Assembly (NCBI GenBank): GCA_900472785.1
Contig: UCJH01000076.1
Span: forward strand, 1-52,978
Origin: Hyphomicrobiales bacterium
GTDB lineage: Bacteria; Pseudomonadota; Alphaproteobacteria; Rhizobiales; Rhizobiaceae
Length of the DNA: 52,978 nucleotides
Reading direction: 5' to 3'
The notes beneath the pieces were generated by a model. The model was not told the DNA's origin, made no database searches, and saw only the letters and a list, made by a program, of their open reading frames with translations. This document shows positions 7,936 through 14,897 of the stretch, one piece after another. Every line of letters starts with the position of its first letter. The first letter of the stretch is position 1. Position numbers and translations under genes: made by a program.

Positions 7936-8463
7936 TCAACGCGAGAGCGCATTTCGCCTTCCGGCATGCTTCAATGAAGGCCGCTGCGCTCCCTGCAGGG
8001 CGGCCGATTGTTCGGACTGAGGTGATGCGAGCGCTCCCCGCGGCATGCCGACCAGCGAGATTTCACGCACATCGATATCGGTGAGGACGCGGACGCCATT
8101 GGCGCCACGCTTGTCGCCACGGGCTCGGAACCCGATGGACAGGCCGTTGAGCGCGCCGGCCTTCAGGAGGTCATATGCCTCCCGCCCGCGCGGGGTGCTG
8201 ATAACCAGTTGGCCGCAAACGTAGAGACCTTTGTCGTCTTCCCGGGTCTCGGTCCAAACACCGATGATGGCTGACGGGTCGTGCGACCAGAGCATGACCG
8301 GCTTGGTGCCGGCCGCCCTATGCTCCAGCAGCGACTTGCGGAAAGCGCCCCGCTGGACGATTTCATTGTGACCGTTGCGCTCATCCCAGATGACCGCATA
8401 GCCGGAGAACTCGCCAGCGTCATTTGGCGCATCAAAGCGAAGCGACAGGTCAAGGTGATCCAT
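7936..8463 (-). CDS. Prohead (HK97 family) protease
   Basis: A 175-residue protein with the herpes/HK97 protease pattern: FSGYAVIWDERNGHNEIVQRGAF, the catalytic His in LWSHDPSAIIG, the catalytic Ser in LNGLSIGFRA, and REISLVGMPRG. It cleaves the scaffold part of the capsid protein during maturation. The ATG at 8463 overlaps the stop of the 24-codon ORF upstream by one base (TAATG), so translation is probably coupled. A longer frame reaching 8607 is the out-of-frame shadow of that ORF. Confidence 0.94.
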   Translation of the reverse strand: MDHLDLSLRFDAPNDAGEFSGYAVIWDERNGHNEIVQRGAFRKSLLEHRAAGTKPVMLWSHDPSAIIGVWTETREDDKGLYVCGQLVISTPRGREAYDLLKAGALNGLSIGFRARGDKRGANGVRVLTDIDVREISLVGMPRGALASPQSEQSAALQGAQRPSLKHAGRRNALSR

Positions 8464-8537
8464 TACAGACGCCTCCACAAGGAAATGGTCATCAATATGA
8501 GGAGCGCGAGGAGCAGGAGGGCACCAACGGTACTCAT
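8463..8537 (-). CDS. 24-residue single-span membrane peptide
   Basis: A tiny ORF of 24 codons: MSTVGALLLLALLIL, then MTISLWRRL. It is almost entirely hydrophobic with a positively charged end, so it would form one membrane helix with the basic end in the cytoplasm. Support for it being real is positional. A strong GGAGGT site precedes its ATG, the ATG overlaps the upstream stop (ATGA), and its TAA overlaps the protease ATG (TAATG). The function is unknown: it could be a coupling device for protease translation, or a membrane-active peptide. Confidence 0.65.
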   Translation of the reverse strand: MSTVGALLLLALLILMTISLWRRL

Positions 8538-8923
8538 CGGCTACCTCCTGCAAAGTTGGCCCGGTTGCCGGCAAAAGTGTCGATCTGCTCACGGACCCAA
8601 GCGACACCTAGAAGACGGGTTGCGTTGACGTGTGAAAGGGGAAGCACCTTGCCGTCGTCGGAGATCTCCCAAGCGAGGACGCAGCGTGCCAGCGAGGCGA
8701 TCGCAGATTTCTCGCGATTCTCGGCGCTAACTCGACCGTCGGCAGCTGCAAGGTCGGCAAGCTCGTCCGCCATGGTCAGGCGGGAAGCGCGCTGCACTCT
8801 TGAGTCCGGACCGGCAAGCGTCAGCTTGAGGCCCGTCGGCTCGCCGGATACAGGGTGGCTTAGCTCGAGCAATGCGCCGCGGTCGGCCTCCTCGACGAAA
8901 GCGAGAACGTCACTGAGGTCCAT
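8534..8923 (-). CDS. Phage protein resembling tail assembly chaperones
   Basis: A 129-residue acidic protein starting MDLSDVLAFVEEADRG. Two parts recall small phage tail-assembly-chaperone-like proteins: LSHPVSGEPTGLKLTLAGPDS near the start, and RLLGVAWVREQIDTFAGNRA, then NF, near the C-terminus (the usual 'W-x-R-x-Q-x-D..D..NF' ending). Its place between portal and protease is unusual for a tail chaperone. The ATG at 8923 overlaps the portal end by 14 bp; an upstream in-frame start at 9058 would overlap it by about 150 bp. The functional label is tentative. Confidence 0.65.
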   Translation of the reverse strand: MDLSDVLAFVEEADRGALLELSHPVSGEPTGLKLTLAGPDSRVQRASRLTMADELADLAAADGRVSAENREKSAIASLARCVLAWEISDDGKVLPLSHVNATRLLGVAWVREQIDTFAGNRANFAGGSR

Positions 8924-10142
8924 CAGTCTCCTCCTTCTTTTCGGAGGTCGGCTCATTCGTGAGCCCATCTTTATCTGGTTGGGATGAGCCGGTATTTGGA
9001 TTGGCAAAAGCTTCACCGCCTGAATAAGGCGGCAGATCCAGCCAGCCGCGAGCTTCATTTGGATTGACGACGCGAGACGATACCAGCGAGGAAATTGCAG
9101 TGGCGCGTTCCGTCAGACTAGCGCGGGTCAGATCGTCGCGGTCCAGAAGGATACGGCGGGTCTTGCGCTCATCTCGGCTAAGCAGAGCACGTCCAAGGGC
9201 TGTCTCCAGAGCGCGCAACCAAGGCTCCAGACAGTAGACAAGGAACTCTCGGCCCATTTGCTCAGAGTTCGACCAGGTGGCGCGGTCCAGTTCAAAGACC
9301 ATCGAAGGCGGGATGCGGAAGGCTCGGCAGATTTCGAGGATCTGAAATTTGCGCAATTCAAGGAACTGGCTATCGACGCTGTTGAGGGCCATCTGCGCGA
9401 AAGTTGCGCCGTCCCAGAGGATTGCTGTTTTCCCAGTGTTGGCAGCGCCATCATGGGCGGCGCGCCAGGCTTTGATCATTTTCTTGACGCCTTCGTCGCC
9501 CAGCGACTTGGGCGACTGGATCACGCCGCCTGGACGCGCGCCGTTCCTGAAGAGTTGCGAGGCATGAGATTCCATCACCTTCGCTGCGCCGATCGCTTCG
9601 GCCGCCAACGTCAGCGGCGATCGATCGAAAGGGCCACGAACATGCAGTATTTCACGGGAGGAGCGCACCATGCCTTCGATGCGATATTGCGGCTCGCCTG
9701 TCTTTGGGTCGAAGGCCACTGAGATCATGGAAGGCTGATAGCGCACTACTTCGCGCAGATCATCGCCCACGCGATTGACGAAAGCCAAGCCGCCCCAGTC
9801 TTTCGTCAGGGCGTCGGCGGTGAGATCGCGAATAAGTTCAAAGCCGGAAGTCCACGGATTCACGTCTCCGCGAAGCAGTACACCGACAGGATGATTGAAG
9901 TCTTCGGTCTCTGTGCCGTCCTCGCCTCGCTCCATGATGCGGACATCAAGCGTAGCAGCGGCTTCGGAGATGACACGCACGGCAGCCGAAACGGCAGGTA
10001 CACGGAGTGCGGTCGCGCCGGAGATTGCGACGGAACCGGAACCGATCCCACTCCACAACGCAGAAAGAACGCTGTCCTCGTCGGTGACGGTTTCGTCTCG
10101 GGTCTCAAGCGGTTCAGGTCTGGAAAAGGGCCAAAGCTTCAT
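8910..10142 (-). CDS. Phage portal protein, HK97 family
   Basis: A 410-residue protein starting MKLWPFSRPEP. Family signatures include RVPAVSAAVRVISEAAATLDV, the wing and stem segments around LFRNGARPGG, the tunnel-loop region VDSQFLELRKFQILEICRAF followed by RIPPSMV, and NPNEARGWLDLPP near the C-terminus, which ends in an acidic and polar tail. The portal is the dodecameric gate for DNA entry and exit. No strong ribosome site is visible upstream. It is the first gene of the leftward late operon, next to the divergent gene at 10224. Confidence 0.95.
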   Translation of the reverse strand: MKLWPFSRPEPLETRDETVTDEDSVLSALWSGIGSGSVAISGATALRVPAVSAAVRVISEAAATLDVRIMERGEDGTETEDFNHPVGVLLRGDVNPWTSGFELIRDLTADALTKDWGGLAFVNRVGDDLREVVRYQPSMISVAFDPKTGEPQYRIEGMVRSSREILHVRGPFDRSPLTLAAEAIGAAKVMESHASQLFRNGARPGGVIQSPKSLGDEGVKKMIKAWRAAHDGAANTGKTAILWDGATFAQMALNSVDSQFLELRKFQILEICRAFRIPPSMVFELDRATWSNSEQMGREFLVYCLEPWLRALETALGRALLSRDERKTRRILLDRDDLTRASLTERATAISSLVSSRVVNPNEARGWLDLPPYSGGEAFANPNTGSSQPDKDGLTNEPTSEKKEETDGPQ

Positions 10143-10223
10143 GCACCAATTTATGGATGATGCCGCGCGTTATGTGATAACGGTTTGAACGGGGATTTCG
10201 TGGTTGTAAGAGGGGAACTGTGG

Positions 10224-10757
10224 ATGTCGTTTTGGTGCAATGCTGCATTTGAGGCGGTCAAGCTCACCCTGCAATTTGGTGGAGCGCTTTTCATCGCATG
10301 GAAAGCAGTAAACTGGGCCCAAACCCGCTATCAAAAAGAGAAACACTGGGAGCGTCGGCTGACGGCATTTTCAGAACTTACAGCAGCACTTGGCACACTA
10401 CTAACAGTCCTTAGCGAATGGGAGGATCAGGAGATTACTCAACGTGGTCCCCGGGGTTCGACAGAAGAAGAGCTGCAGAGCGCCTACTGGGGAGCTCGCA
10501 AGAAACTAGAAGAAGCCCACAGTACAGCAATGCTTATTTTGTCGCCTTCTGTTGCTGAGAAAATCCAAACTTTAACCCGCGGGCTGGCGGGCAATGATGA
10601 CGGCAACCATCAGAGCTTCATGGAAAAGATCGCCAGAGAATGGCCCCTCGTTAGAAAAGCACGCGACGAAATTGTGGGCATGGGCCGGCTAGACCTTGGG
10701 CTTAACTCTCATCCCCGCGCTCGCAAAAACGAAATTAAGTCTTCTTCAAAAGCATAG
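10224..10757 (+). CDS. Membrane-anchored helical protein, probable prophage cargo gene
   Basis: I do not recognise this 177-residue protein. The N-terminus has one hydrophobic span (about residues 9-27, LTLQFGGALFIAWKAVNWA), followed by a long, charged, helical cytoplasmic part (YQKEKHWERRLTAFSEL...). The start at 10224 follows GAGGGG; a TTG at 10185 is also in frame. It is the only rightward gene inside the leftward block, is visibly less GC-rich than its neighbours, and overlaps the gene at 10709-10942 tail to tail by 49 bp. Orientation and composition suggest a moron, possibly acting in phage exclusion or host fitness; that function is a guess. Confidence 0.7.
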   Translation: MSFWCNAAFEAVKLTLQFGGALFIAWKAVNWAQTRYQKEKHWERRLTAFSELTAALGTLLTVLSEWEDQEITQRGPRGSTEEELQSAYWGARKKLEEAHSTAMLILSPSVAEKIQTLTRGLAGNDDGNHQSFMEKIAREWPLVRKARDEIVGMGRLDLGLNSHPRARKNEIKSSSKA

Positions 10758-10942
10758 TACCGGCCGCCGATCTCCTTGACCGGCGACCCTTCCTGTTTTG
10801 CTAACGTATCCCTCACGAAGTCCGGCCCAACGCCGATGCGCTGACCGATGGCTGGCAGCGTCCAGATGATCCGTGAACCGGACAAGCGCGGCTTTCCTTC
10901 CAGGATCCTGTCCAATTGCTGTGGCGACATCGGCCTGTTCAT
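10709..10942 (-). CDS. Small winged-helix/HTH DNA-binding protein
   Basis: A 77-residue protein (MNRPMSPQQLDRILEG). The segment LPAIGQRIGVGPDFVRDTLA reads as a helix-turn-helix and is followed by a wing-like GSPVKEIGGRYYAFEEDLIS, as in small excisionase, MerR-like or Nu1-like phage proteins. It overlaps the upstream gene (start at 10942 against stop at 10939), so the two form one unit. It could be a regulator or packaging factor; the family is not certain. Confidence 0.6.
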   Translation of the reverse strand: MNRPMSPQQLDRILEGKPRLSGSRIIWTLPAIGQRIGVGPDFVRDTLAKQEGSPVKEIGGRYYAFEEDLISFLRARG

Positions 10943-11319
10943 ACCGGCATCCTCGAAAGTCGTGCGATTACGTTGAGGTGCTGGCGAAACTTACGAACGA
11001 GGTTGACTACCGCCGCCTGGAATTCTAGCCGTTGGCCGAGATAGATCCACGGCAGCGGATCCGGTTGGATAGAATTTTTAAGATCGTAAAATGCCTCCGT
11101 CAGGGAACGGTTATTGAACCCGACAATTTCGTCACCTTCTTCCTCGGCTTTGCACCAGACGCTTAAAAATCGTCCGAGCGCAGCGGCGTCATGGATGTCA
11201 TCGTTCGATTGAGCGATCTCCTTTAGGCCGCGATCGACTGCCATGTGCATCGTCGAGATCCAGATATTCAGCGCTTGGTTTCTGTCAAGGGGCTCCGAGT
11301 CTTGCGGGAAATAGGTCAC
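10939..11319 (-). CDS. Hypothetical phage protein
   Basis: An unrecognised 126-residue protein. It starts with GTG at 11319 (protein MTYFPQDSEPLDRNQALNIW), preceded by GAGGTGAATC as ribosome site. It is predicted largely helical, with an acidic middle and a basic C-terminus (LVRKFRQHLNVIARLSRMPV). No catalytic motif was seen. It is coupled to the downstream HTH gene by an ATGA overlap and overlaps the stop of a very short upstream ORF (GTGA). Confidence 0.6.
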   Translation of the reverse strand: MTYFPQDSEPLDRNQALNIWISTMHMAVDRGLKEIAQSNDDIHDAAALGRFLSVWCKAEEEGDEIVGFNNRSLTEAFYDLKNSIQPDPLPWIYLGQRLEFQAAVVNLVRKFRQHLNVIARLSRMPV

Positions 11320-11360
11320 GATTCACCTCGTGTCTTTTCGGTGATTGGTGTCTTTGTCAT
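11316..11360 (-). CDS. 14-codon leader-like ORF
   Basis: ATG at 11360 lies 5 bases after GGAG and encodes MTKTPITEKTRGES, ending TGA inside the GTG start of the next gene (GTGA). It may be a leader peptide that couples translation. It is also the 3' end of a longer frame (to 11645, TTG start) that would encode a 109-residue serine- and arginine-rich protein with no visible ribosome site. I consider the longer version less likely, but cannot exclude it. Confidence 0.3.
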   Translation of the reverse strand: MTKTPITEKTRGES

Positions 11361-11936
11361 TGCGTCTCCATTCTTAAAAAGGGTTGCCTCGACCTTTCGG
11401 TCGACGCGGCTTGGTTTCGATGGTGCGTCCCTGACAAGGGATAGATATTTTCTCAGGGCGCTTCGCTTGAAGGCAGAGGAAGATGAACACACGTCGCCCG
11501 TCCGCCAGGATCGAAGAAAAAAATCAGAACTCGAAGCACCTGCATTCAGGTTGGCCTGGGTCGCTCGGTCGGCCTTAATCTTCCATTTTCGATGCATCGT
11601 CACTGCAGCGGCGGCGGCGCCTTCGTAGGGTTCTGACTGCTGCAAAGGTGCCTGCTGGGCGTACGTGTCTATCCCAGCGTCCTGCTCCCTTCATGCCCCG
11701 CCCATTCCAGACGGAGCTCAATGAAAAAAGCTCTTTTGTGCTCAAGCCTTCCGGCCTTCACCACGGCACCATTAGCGGTGCGGTTGAGCAACCACCCGGT
11801 CTCGTCTTCCAGGCTTCGGCCCTATAGGCGGGCGGGTTATGTGAATTGACTTACTTCAGCGTTCTTGTTAAGTTCACGTCGGTTCTGAAAAACAAAAAGC
11901 CCTGGATCTCGACGGAGATCTGGGGCTTTTCATTGT
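11361..11936. other. Prophage region without a confident gene
   Basis: Only weak candidates are seen. On the minus strand the frame to 11645 (TTG start) is long but poor. On the plus strand ATG at about 11720, after GGAG, opens 42 codons (MKKALLCSSLPAFT...) ending near 11844. On the minus strand an overlapping short frame ends ...LRLEWAGHEGSRTLG. None has a recognised family. A terminator at 11895-11930 closes the region. Confidence 0.4.
11895..11930 (-). terminator. Rho-independent terminator (bidirectional shape)
   Basis: A 16-bp stem runs AAAAGCCCTGGATCTC, loop GACG, GAGATCTGGGGCTTTT, with two G-T pairs. On the minus strand it is followed by a T-rich run, so it fits the end of the small gene at 11937-12131. 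The A/T flanks would allow it to work in both directions. Confidence 0.8.
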
Positions 11937-12131
11937 TCACTGTACTGCATGTTCGACAAACAGGCGTCGCAGGTTGCCACGTTCGGCAACCCACTGATTT
12001 CCGACCTTGCGGACCGGGAGAGCGCCCGTTGCACACAGATGATAAGTCTGGCGCTCATTCCGGCCGATCACCTTCGAAATCTCTCTGATGCCCCAAGCTA
12101 AGTCGAGGGCTGTTTCTTTCGTCTGCTCCAT
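11937..12131 (-). CDS. Excisionase-like HTH protein
   Basis: A 64-residue protein (MEQTKETALDLAWGIREISK). WGIREISKVIGRNERQTYHL is a helix-turn-helix of the AlpA/MerR-like type, and ATGALPVRKVGNQWVAERGN is the following wing. Such proteins act as excisionases or small repressors beside phage integrases. A good AAGGA site precedes the ATG. It is transcribed away from the integrase, with a shared 210-bp control region between them. Confidence 0.72.
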   Translation of the reverse strand: MEQTKETALDLAWGIREISKVIGRNERQTYHLCATGALPVRKVGNQWVAERGNLRRLFVEHAVQ

Positions 12132-12341
12132 AAGTTACGTTCCTTTCCCTAAGTAATCCGAGTGATTACAAAAGGGTCAATAAAACGCGTTATTTCAACA
12201 TCTAACAGTTTAAACCGATGTGGATAATCTTCTCAAGATCATGAAAATATAGCTTTATACAGATCGTATCAGCTAATATGTCGAAATATATTTCCATTTT
12301 GCGGCGAAAACTGAAATTTAAGACTAAGGGGAATTTCGAAT
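12132..12341. promoter_or_regulatory. Divergent control region of excisionase-like gene and integrase
   Basis: This AT-rich 210-bp region lies between the leftward excisionase-like gene and the rightward integrase. It contains the inverted repeat GTAATC-cgagt-GATTAC (12153-12169), placed about 20 bp upstream of the leftward ATG, where it could bind a dimeric regulator. AT-rich DNA here could also hold arm-type integrase sites. The roles are inferred from position. Confidence 0.45.
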
Positions 12342-13514
12342 ATGAGCGTTCGAAAACGCGAATGGATCACACCGAAGGGGGAAGCCAAAGCGGCTTGGGT
12401 TGTCGATTACCACGACAGCCAAAATAAACGCCGGCTCAAAACCTTTACCAAAAAGAGGGAAGCCGATCAGTTTGCAGCTACCGCAACGGTCGAGGTAAGG
12501 GATGGGACGCACGTTGCGGACTCCGCCAGTGTCACCGTAGAAAAAGCCGGCAAGCTCTGGATTGTTTCTGGCGAGAGTGCCGGCCTGGAGCGATCAACCG
12601 TTAACCAGCGCAAAAGCCATCTGAAGTTCCACATCGTCCCGCTCCTCGGTGAAACACTTCTTTCAAAGATCAATGTTCCAGCCGTGCGCGAATTTGAGGA
12701 CCGCATGCGGAAGGAAGGCCGATCTCCAGCCATGGTAAAAAAGGTACTAACCTCGCTTGGCTCAATCCTTGCCGACGCTGGCGAGCGCGGGTTGGCGATG
12801 CGTAACCCGGTGCGAGATATCAAGGGAACTCGAAAGGGCCGCGGCAGTCGGCAGGAGAAGCGGCAGAGGGGCAAGCTTCAGATCGGTGTCGACATTCCGA
12901 CCCGCGAAGAGATCAAGGCATTGGTCGCCGCTCTTGATGGCCAATGGAAAACCATACTCGTGACGGCTGTTTTCACCGGAATGAGGTCTTCAGAACTTCG
13001 CGGTCTGCGTTGGCAGGATATCAATTTCAAACGTGGGGAAGTGAACGTCAACCAGCGCGCCGACCAGTTCAAGGAAATCGGGCCAACGAAGTCAGAGGCC
13101 GGGGTCAGGACTATTCCAGTTCCACCGGTCGTGATCAACGCCTTAAAGGAGCATAAACTCAAACAGGCGCCCGGCATGACCCTGGTGTTCGCCAATCCTG
13201 ATGGTGATCCCAGGTCTCACACCAATATTGTCAACAAGGGTTTGAAGCCTGCCATGGTTCGGGCTGGCGTGACCGTGGGTACAGGTGAGAGAACTGAAGC
13301 AAAATATACTGGCCTCCATGCTTTGCGGCACTTCTACGCCTCCTGGCTAATCAATAGGAAGGAAGACGGCGGCCTCGGGTTGCCGGTAAAAATGGTGCAA
13401 GAACGTATGGGCCACGCGTCGATCGTGATGACCATGGACACCTATGGGCACTTGTTCCCGCGATCTGATGATGGAACAGAATTAGCACAGGCAGCGAACA
13501 GCCTGCTCGATTGA
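12342..13514 (+). CDS. int: Phage tyrosine recombinase (integrase)
   Basis: A 390-residue protein with the standard three parts. Residues 1-55 are an arm-binding-like N-terminus (MSVRKREWITPKGEAKAAWV), about 65-165 a SAM-like core-binding domain, and about 185-390 the catalytic domain. Active-site residues are in place: Arg in FTGMRSSELRGLRW, His-x-x-Arg in GLHALRHFYASW, His in ERMGHASIVM, and the nucleophile Tyr in MDTYGHLFPR. It drives integration and, with a partner, excision. The stop is about 60 bp from the tRNA-Cys fragment, the usual int-att layout. Confidence 0.95.
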   Translation: MSVRKREWITPKGEAKAAWVVDYHDSQNKRRLKTFTKKREADQFAATATVEVRDGTHVADSASVTVEKAGKLWIVSGESAGLERSTVNQRKSHLKFHIVPLLGETLLSKINVPAVREFEDRMRKEGRSPAMVKKVLTSLGSILADAGERGLAMRNPVRDIKGTRKGRGSRQEKRQRGKLQIGVDIPTREEIKALVAALDGQWKTILVTAVFTGMRSSELRGLRWQDINFKRGEVNVNQRADQFKEIGPTKSEAGVRTIPVPPVVINALKEHKLKQAPGMTLVFANPDGDPRSHTNIVNKGLKPAMVRAGVTVGTGERTEAKYTGLHALRHFYASWLINRKEDGGLGLPVKMVQERMGHASIVMTMDTYGHLFPRSDDGTELAQAANSLLD

Positions 13515-13574
13515 CTGCAACATGACTGCGACATGGAGACGTTTTCTTGTTTGAAAACAATCGCAGGTCAAAGC

Positions 13575-13618
13575 CTGCAAATCCTTGCACCCCGGTTCAA
13601 TTCCGGGCGAGGCCTCCA
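13575..13618 (+). other. Prophage attachment site: 3' half of tRNA-Cys(GCA)
   Basis: The sequence matches the 3' part of a tRNA: anticodon loop CTGCAAA (13575-13581, anticodon GCA), stem TCCTT, T-arm CCCGG-TTCAATT-CCGGG (13591-13607), acceptor strand CGAGGCC, discriminator T (13615) and encoded CCA (13616-13618). U73 with anticodon GCA identifies Cys. The preceding bases do not pair with TCCTT and no D-arm is present, so this is a fragment. The intact gene should lie at the other prophage end, outside the window. Confidence 0.85.
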
Positions 13619-13740
13619 AGTTTCTGCTGCACCGGCAAATATCTGAAAACAATTCGTTATAATTGATAAGACAGTGCATGCGCGCACGTTATGCAGCTTT
13701 CGGCGATTCCGTCCGTCTTTTCCTGGATTCATGGGATCGT

Positions 13741-13767
13741 GCTGTGCGGCGAAAATCGCCGCACAGC
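13741..13767. repeat. Perfect 11-bp inverted repeat
   Basis: GCTGTGCGGCG, loop AAAAT, CGCCGCACAGC. It lies just beyond the 3' end of the acyltransferase gene and 120 bp from the prophage edge. It has no T-run on either side, so it is at best an atypical terminator. Confidence 0.5.
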
Positions 13768-13799
13768 CGGTCACGACGAGAGCAACCTTTAACCCTCGC

Positions 13800-14897
13800 C
13801 TATGCCGTCTTGTGCGACCCGAAGCGCCCGCGCAGACGCTGGAAGGGGCGCGCGACGAGCCGGTAGGAGATTTCAGCGATCACGACCGCGAAAACCACGC
13901 CTCCCAAGACAAAGGCGATTTGACGAATTCCGGTCACGTCATCGCGACCGAAGCCGGCCAGCCGTTCCATCAGATACATATATTCCATGTGCCAGAGATA
14001 GCAGGCGTAGCTCAGCACACCGAGGCGCTTGATCGGCGCGAGTTCCAGGATGCGAATGGCCCAGTCCCAGACCGTCGCATTGTAAAGCGCTGCAAAAATG
14101 AGAAAAAGCCCGATGCCCTGGACGGAATATCGCGCTGTTTCCCGAAACTCCGGATTGCGCAGAAGCAGGCTGAGCAAAATCAGGCCGCCTCCGGCAATAG
14201 CCGTTGCAAAGGCCGCCTTGTTGGTTATCTGCAGCGGACGCTGCATCGCAAAAGCAAGGGCCGCCCCATAGGCAATGGAATCAAACCGCGCTTCCGATGC
14301 GACGTAGGTGTAGGGATGCGCTGAATCGATATGCGCTGCCCCGGTGTAGACCAGGATAATCCTGTAGATGAGACCGAACAGAAGGATCGACAGGATAAAC
14401 GTCAATTGACGTTTTCCGTTCAGGAGCCAGGCGGAAAAAATCAGGGGGTAGAGAATATAGTAATGCTCTTCCACCGCCAGCGACCACAAAACGCTCCACG
14501 ACAGGTGGAAATTGCTGTTGCTGAAATTATCCACCCAGAACACGAAGTAGTTGGTCGTGTAGGTCAACACCGCGACAATTTCCGCTGTGCTGGGAAATTC
14601 ATTGAAGGCATAGCGATAGATGCCGGTGAGGACGAGCATGAAGAAAAGCTCCGGCATCAGCCGAAGGAATCGCCGTATGTAGAAATCCTTGATCGATACG
14701 GCGCCGCGATCATTCCTCTCCTTGACCAGCAATGTGGTGATCAGGAACCCCGAGATAAAAAAGAAAATCGTGACGCCGAGGCCGCCGGGTATGATGTCCT
14801 TGAAGCCGAAATGCGCGAGCATCACGATCAAGACCGAAATCGCCCTCCATCCGTCAAGCCCCGGAATATAGGAGGCGGTCCTAAAATCAATTCTCAC
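13800..14897 (-). CDS. Membrane acyltransferase 3 family protein
   Basis: A 365-residue integral membrane protein with about ten hydrophobic spans. It starts MRIDFRTASYIPGLDGWRAI; the motif PGLDGWRAISVLIVMLAHFG carries the conserved catalytic-type His of the OafA/NodX family, and FYIRRFLRLMPELFFMLVLT the conserved RR-x-x-R-x-x-P. Such enzymes O-acylate surface polysaccharides at the inner membrane. The GTG start at 14897 is chosen for the AAGGAG seven bases upstream; an earlier ATG (15017) would put 40 polar residues before the family start. A stem-loop lies in the leader. Confidence 0.88.
   Translation of the reverse strand: MRIDFRTASYIPGLDGWRAISVLIVMLAHFGFKDIIPGGLGVTIFFFISGFLITTLLVKERNDRGAVSIKDFYIRRFLRLMPELFFMLVLTGIYRYAFNEFPSTAEIVAVLTYTTNYFVFWVDNFSNSNFHLSWSVLWSLAVEEHYYILYPLIFSAWLLNGKRQLTFILSILLFGLIYRIILVYTGAAHIDSAHPYTYVASEARFDSIAYGAALAFAMQRPLQITNKAAFATAIAGGGLILLSLLLRNPEFRETARYSVQGIGLFLIFAALYNATVWDWAIRILELAPIKRLGVLSYACYLWHMEYMYLMERLAGFGRDDVTGIRQIAFVLGGVVFAVVIAEISYRLVARPFQRLRGRFGSHKTA

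Larger units (their letters stand above)
1..13618. mobile_element. Prophage (HK97-like siphovirus), right end
   Basis: A leftward block of structural genes (portal, protease, capsid, tail tube, joining proteins, terminase, tape measure) is followed by small regulatory genes and a rightward tyrosine integrase. The integrase lies beside a 3' tRNA-Cys fragment at 13575-13618, which is the expected boundary of a tRNA-integrated phage. The tape measure gene runs off the left edge, so tail tip, lysis and probably replication and repressor genes lie outside. None of those were recognised inside. The structural reading frames seen are open and closely packed, so the visible part looks intact, not decayed. 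Confidence 0.93.

Noticed and set aside
11245..11628. 127-codon rightward frame in the prophage
   Set aside because: Overlaps the leftward coupled genes, has no ribosome site, and the product has no recognisable feature.
13575..13618. Functional tRNA-Cys gene
   Set aside because: The D-arm and the 5' anticodon and acceptor strands are missing, so it is an attachment-site fragment.
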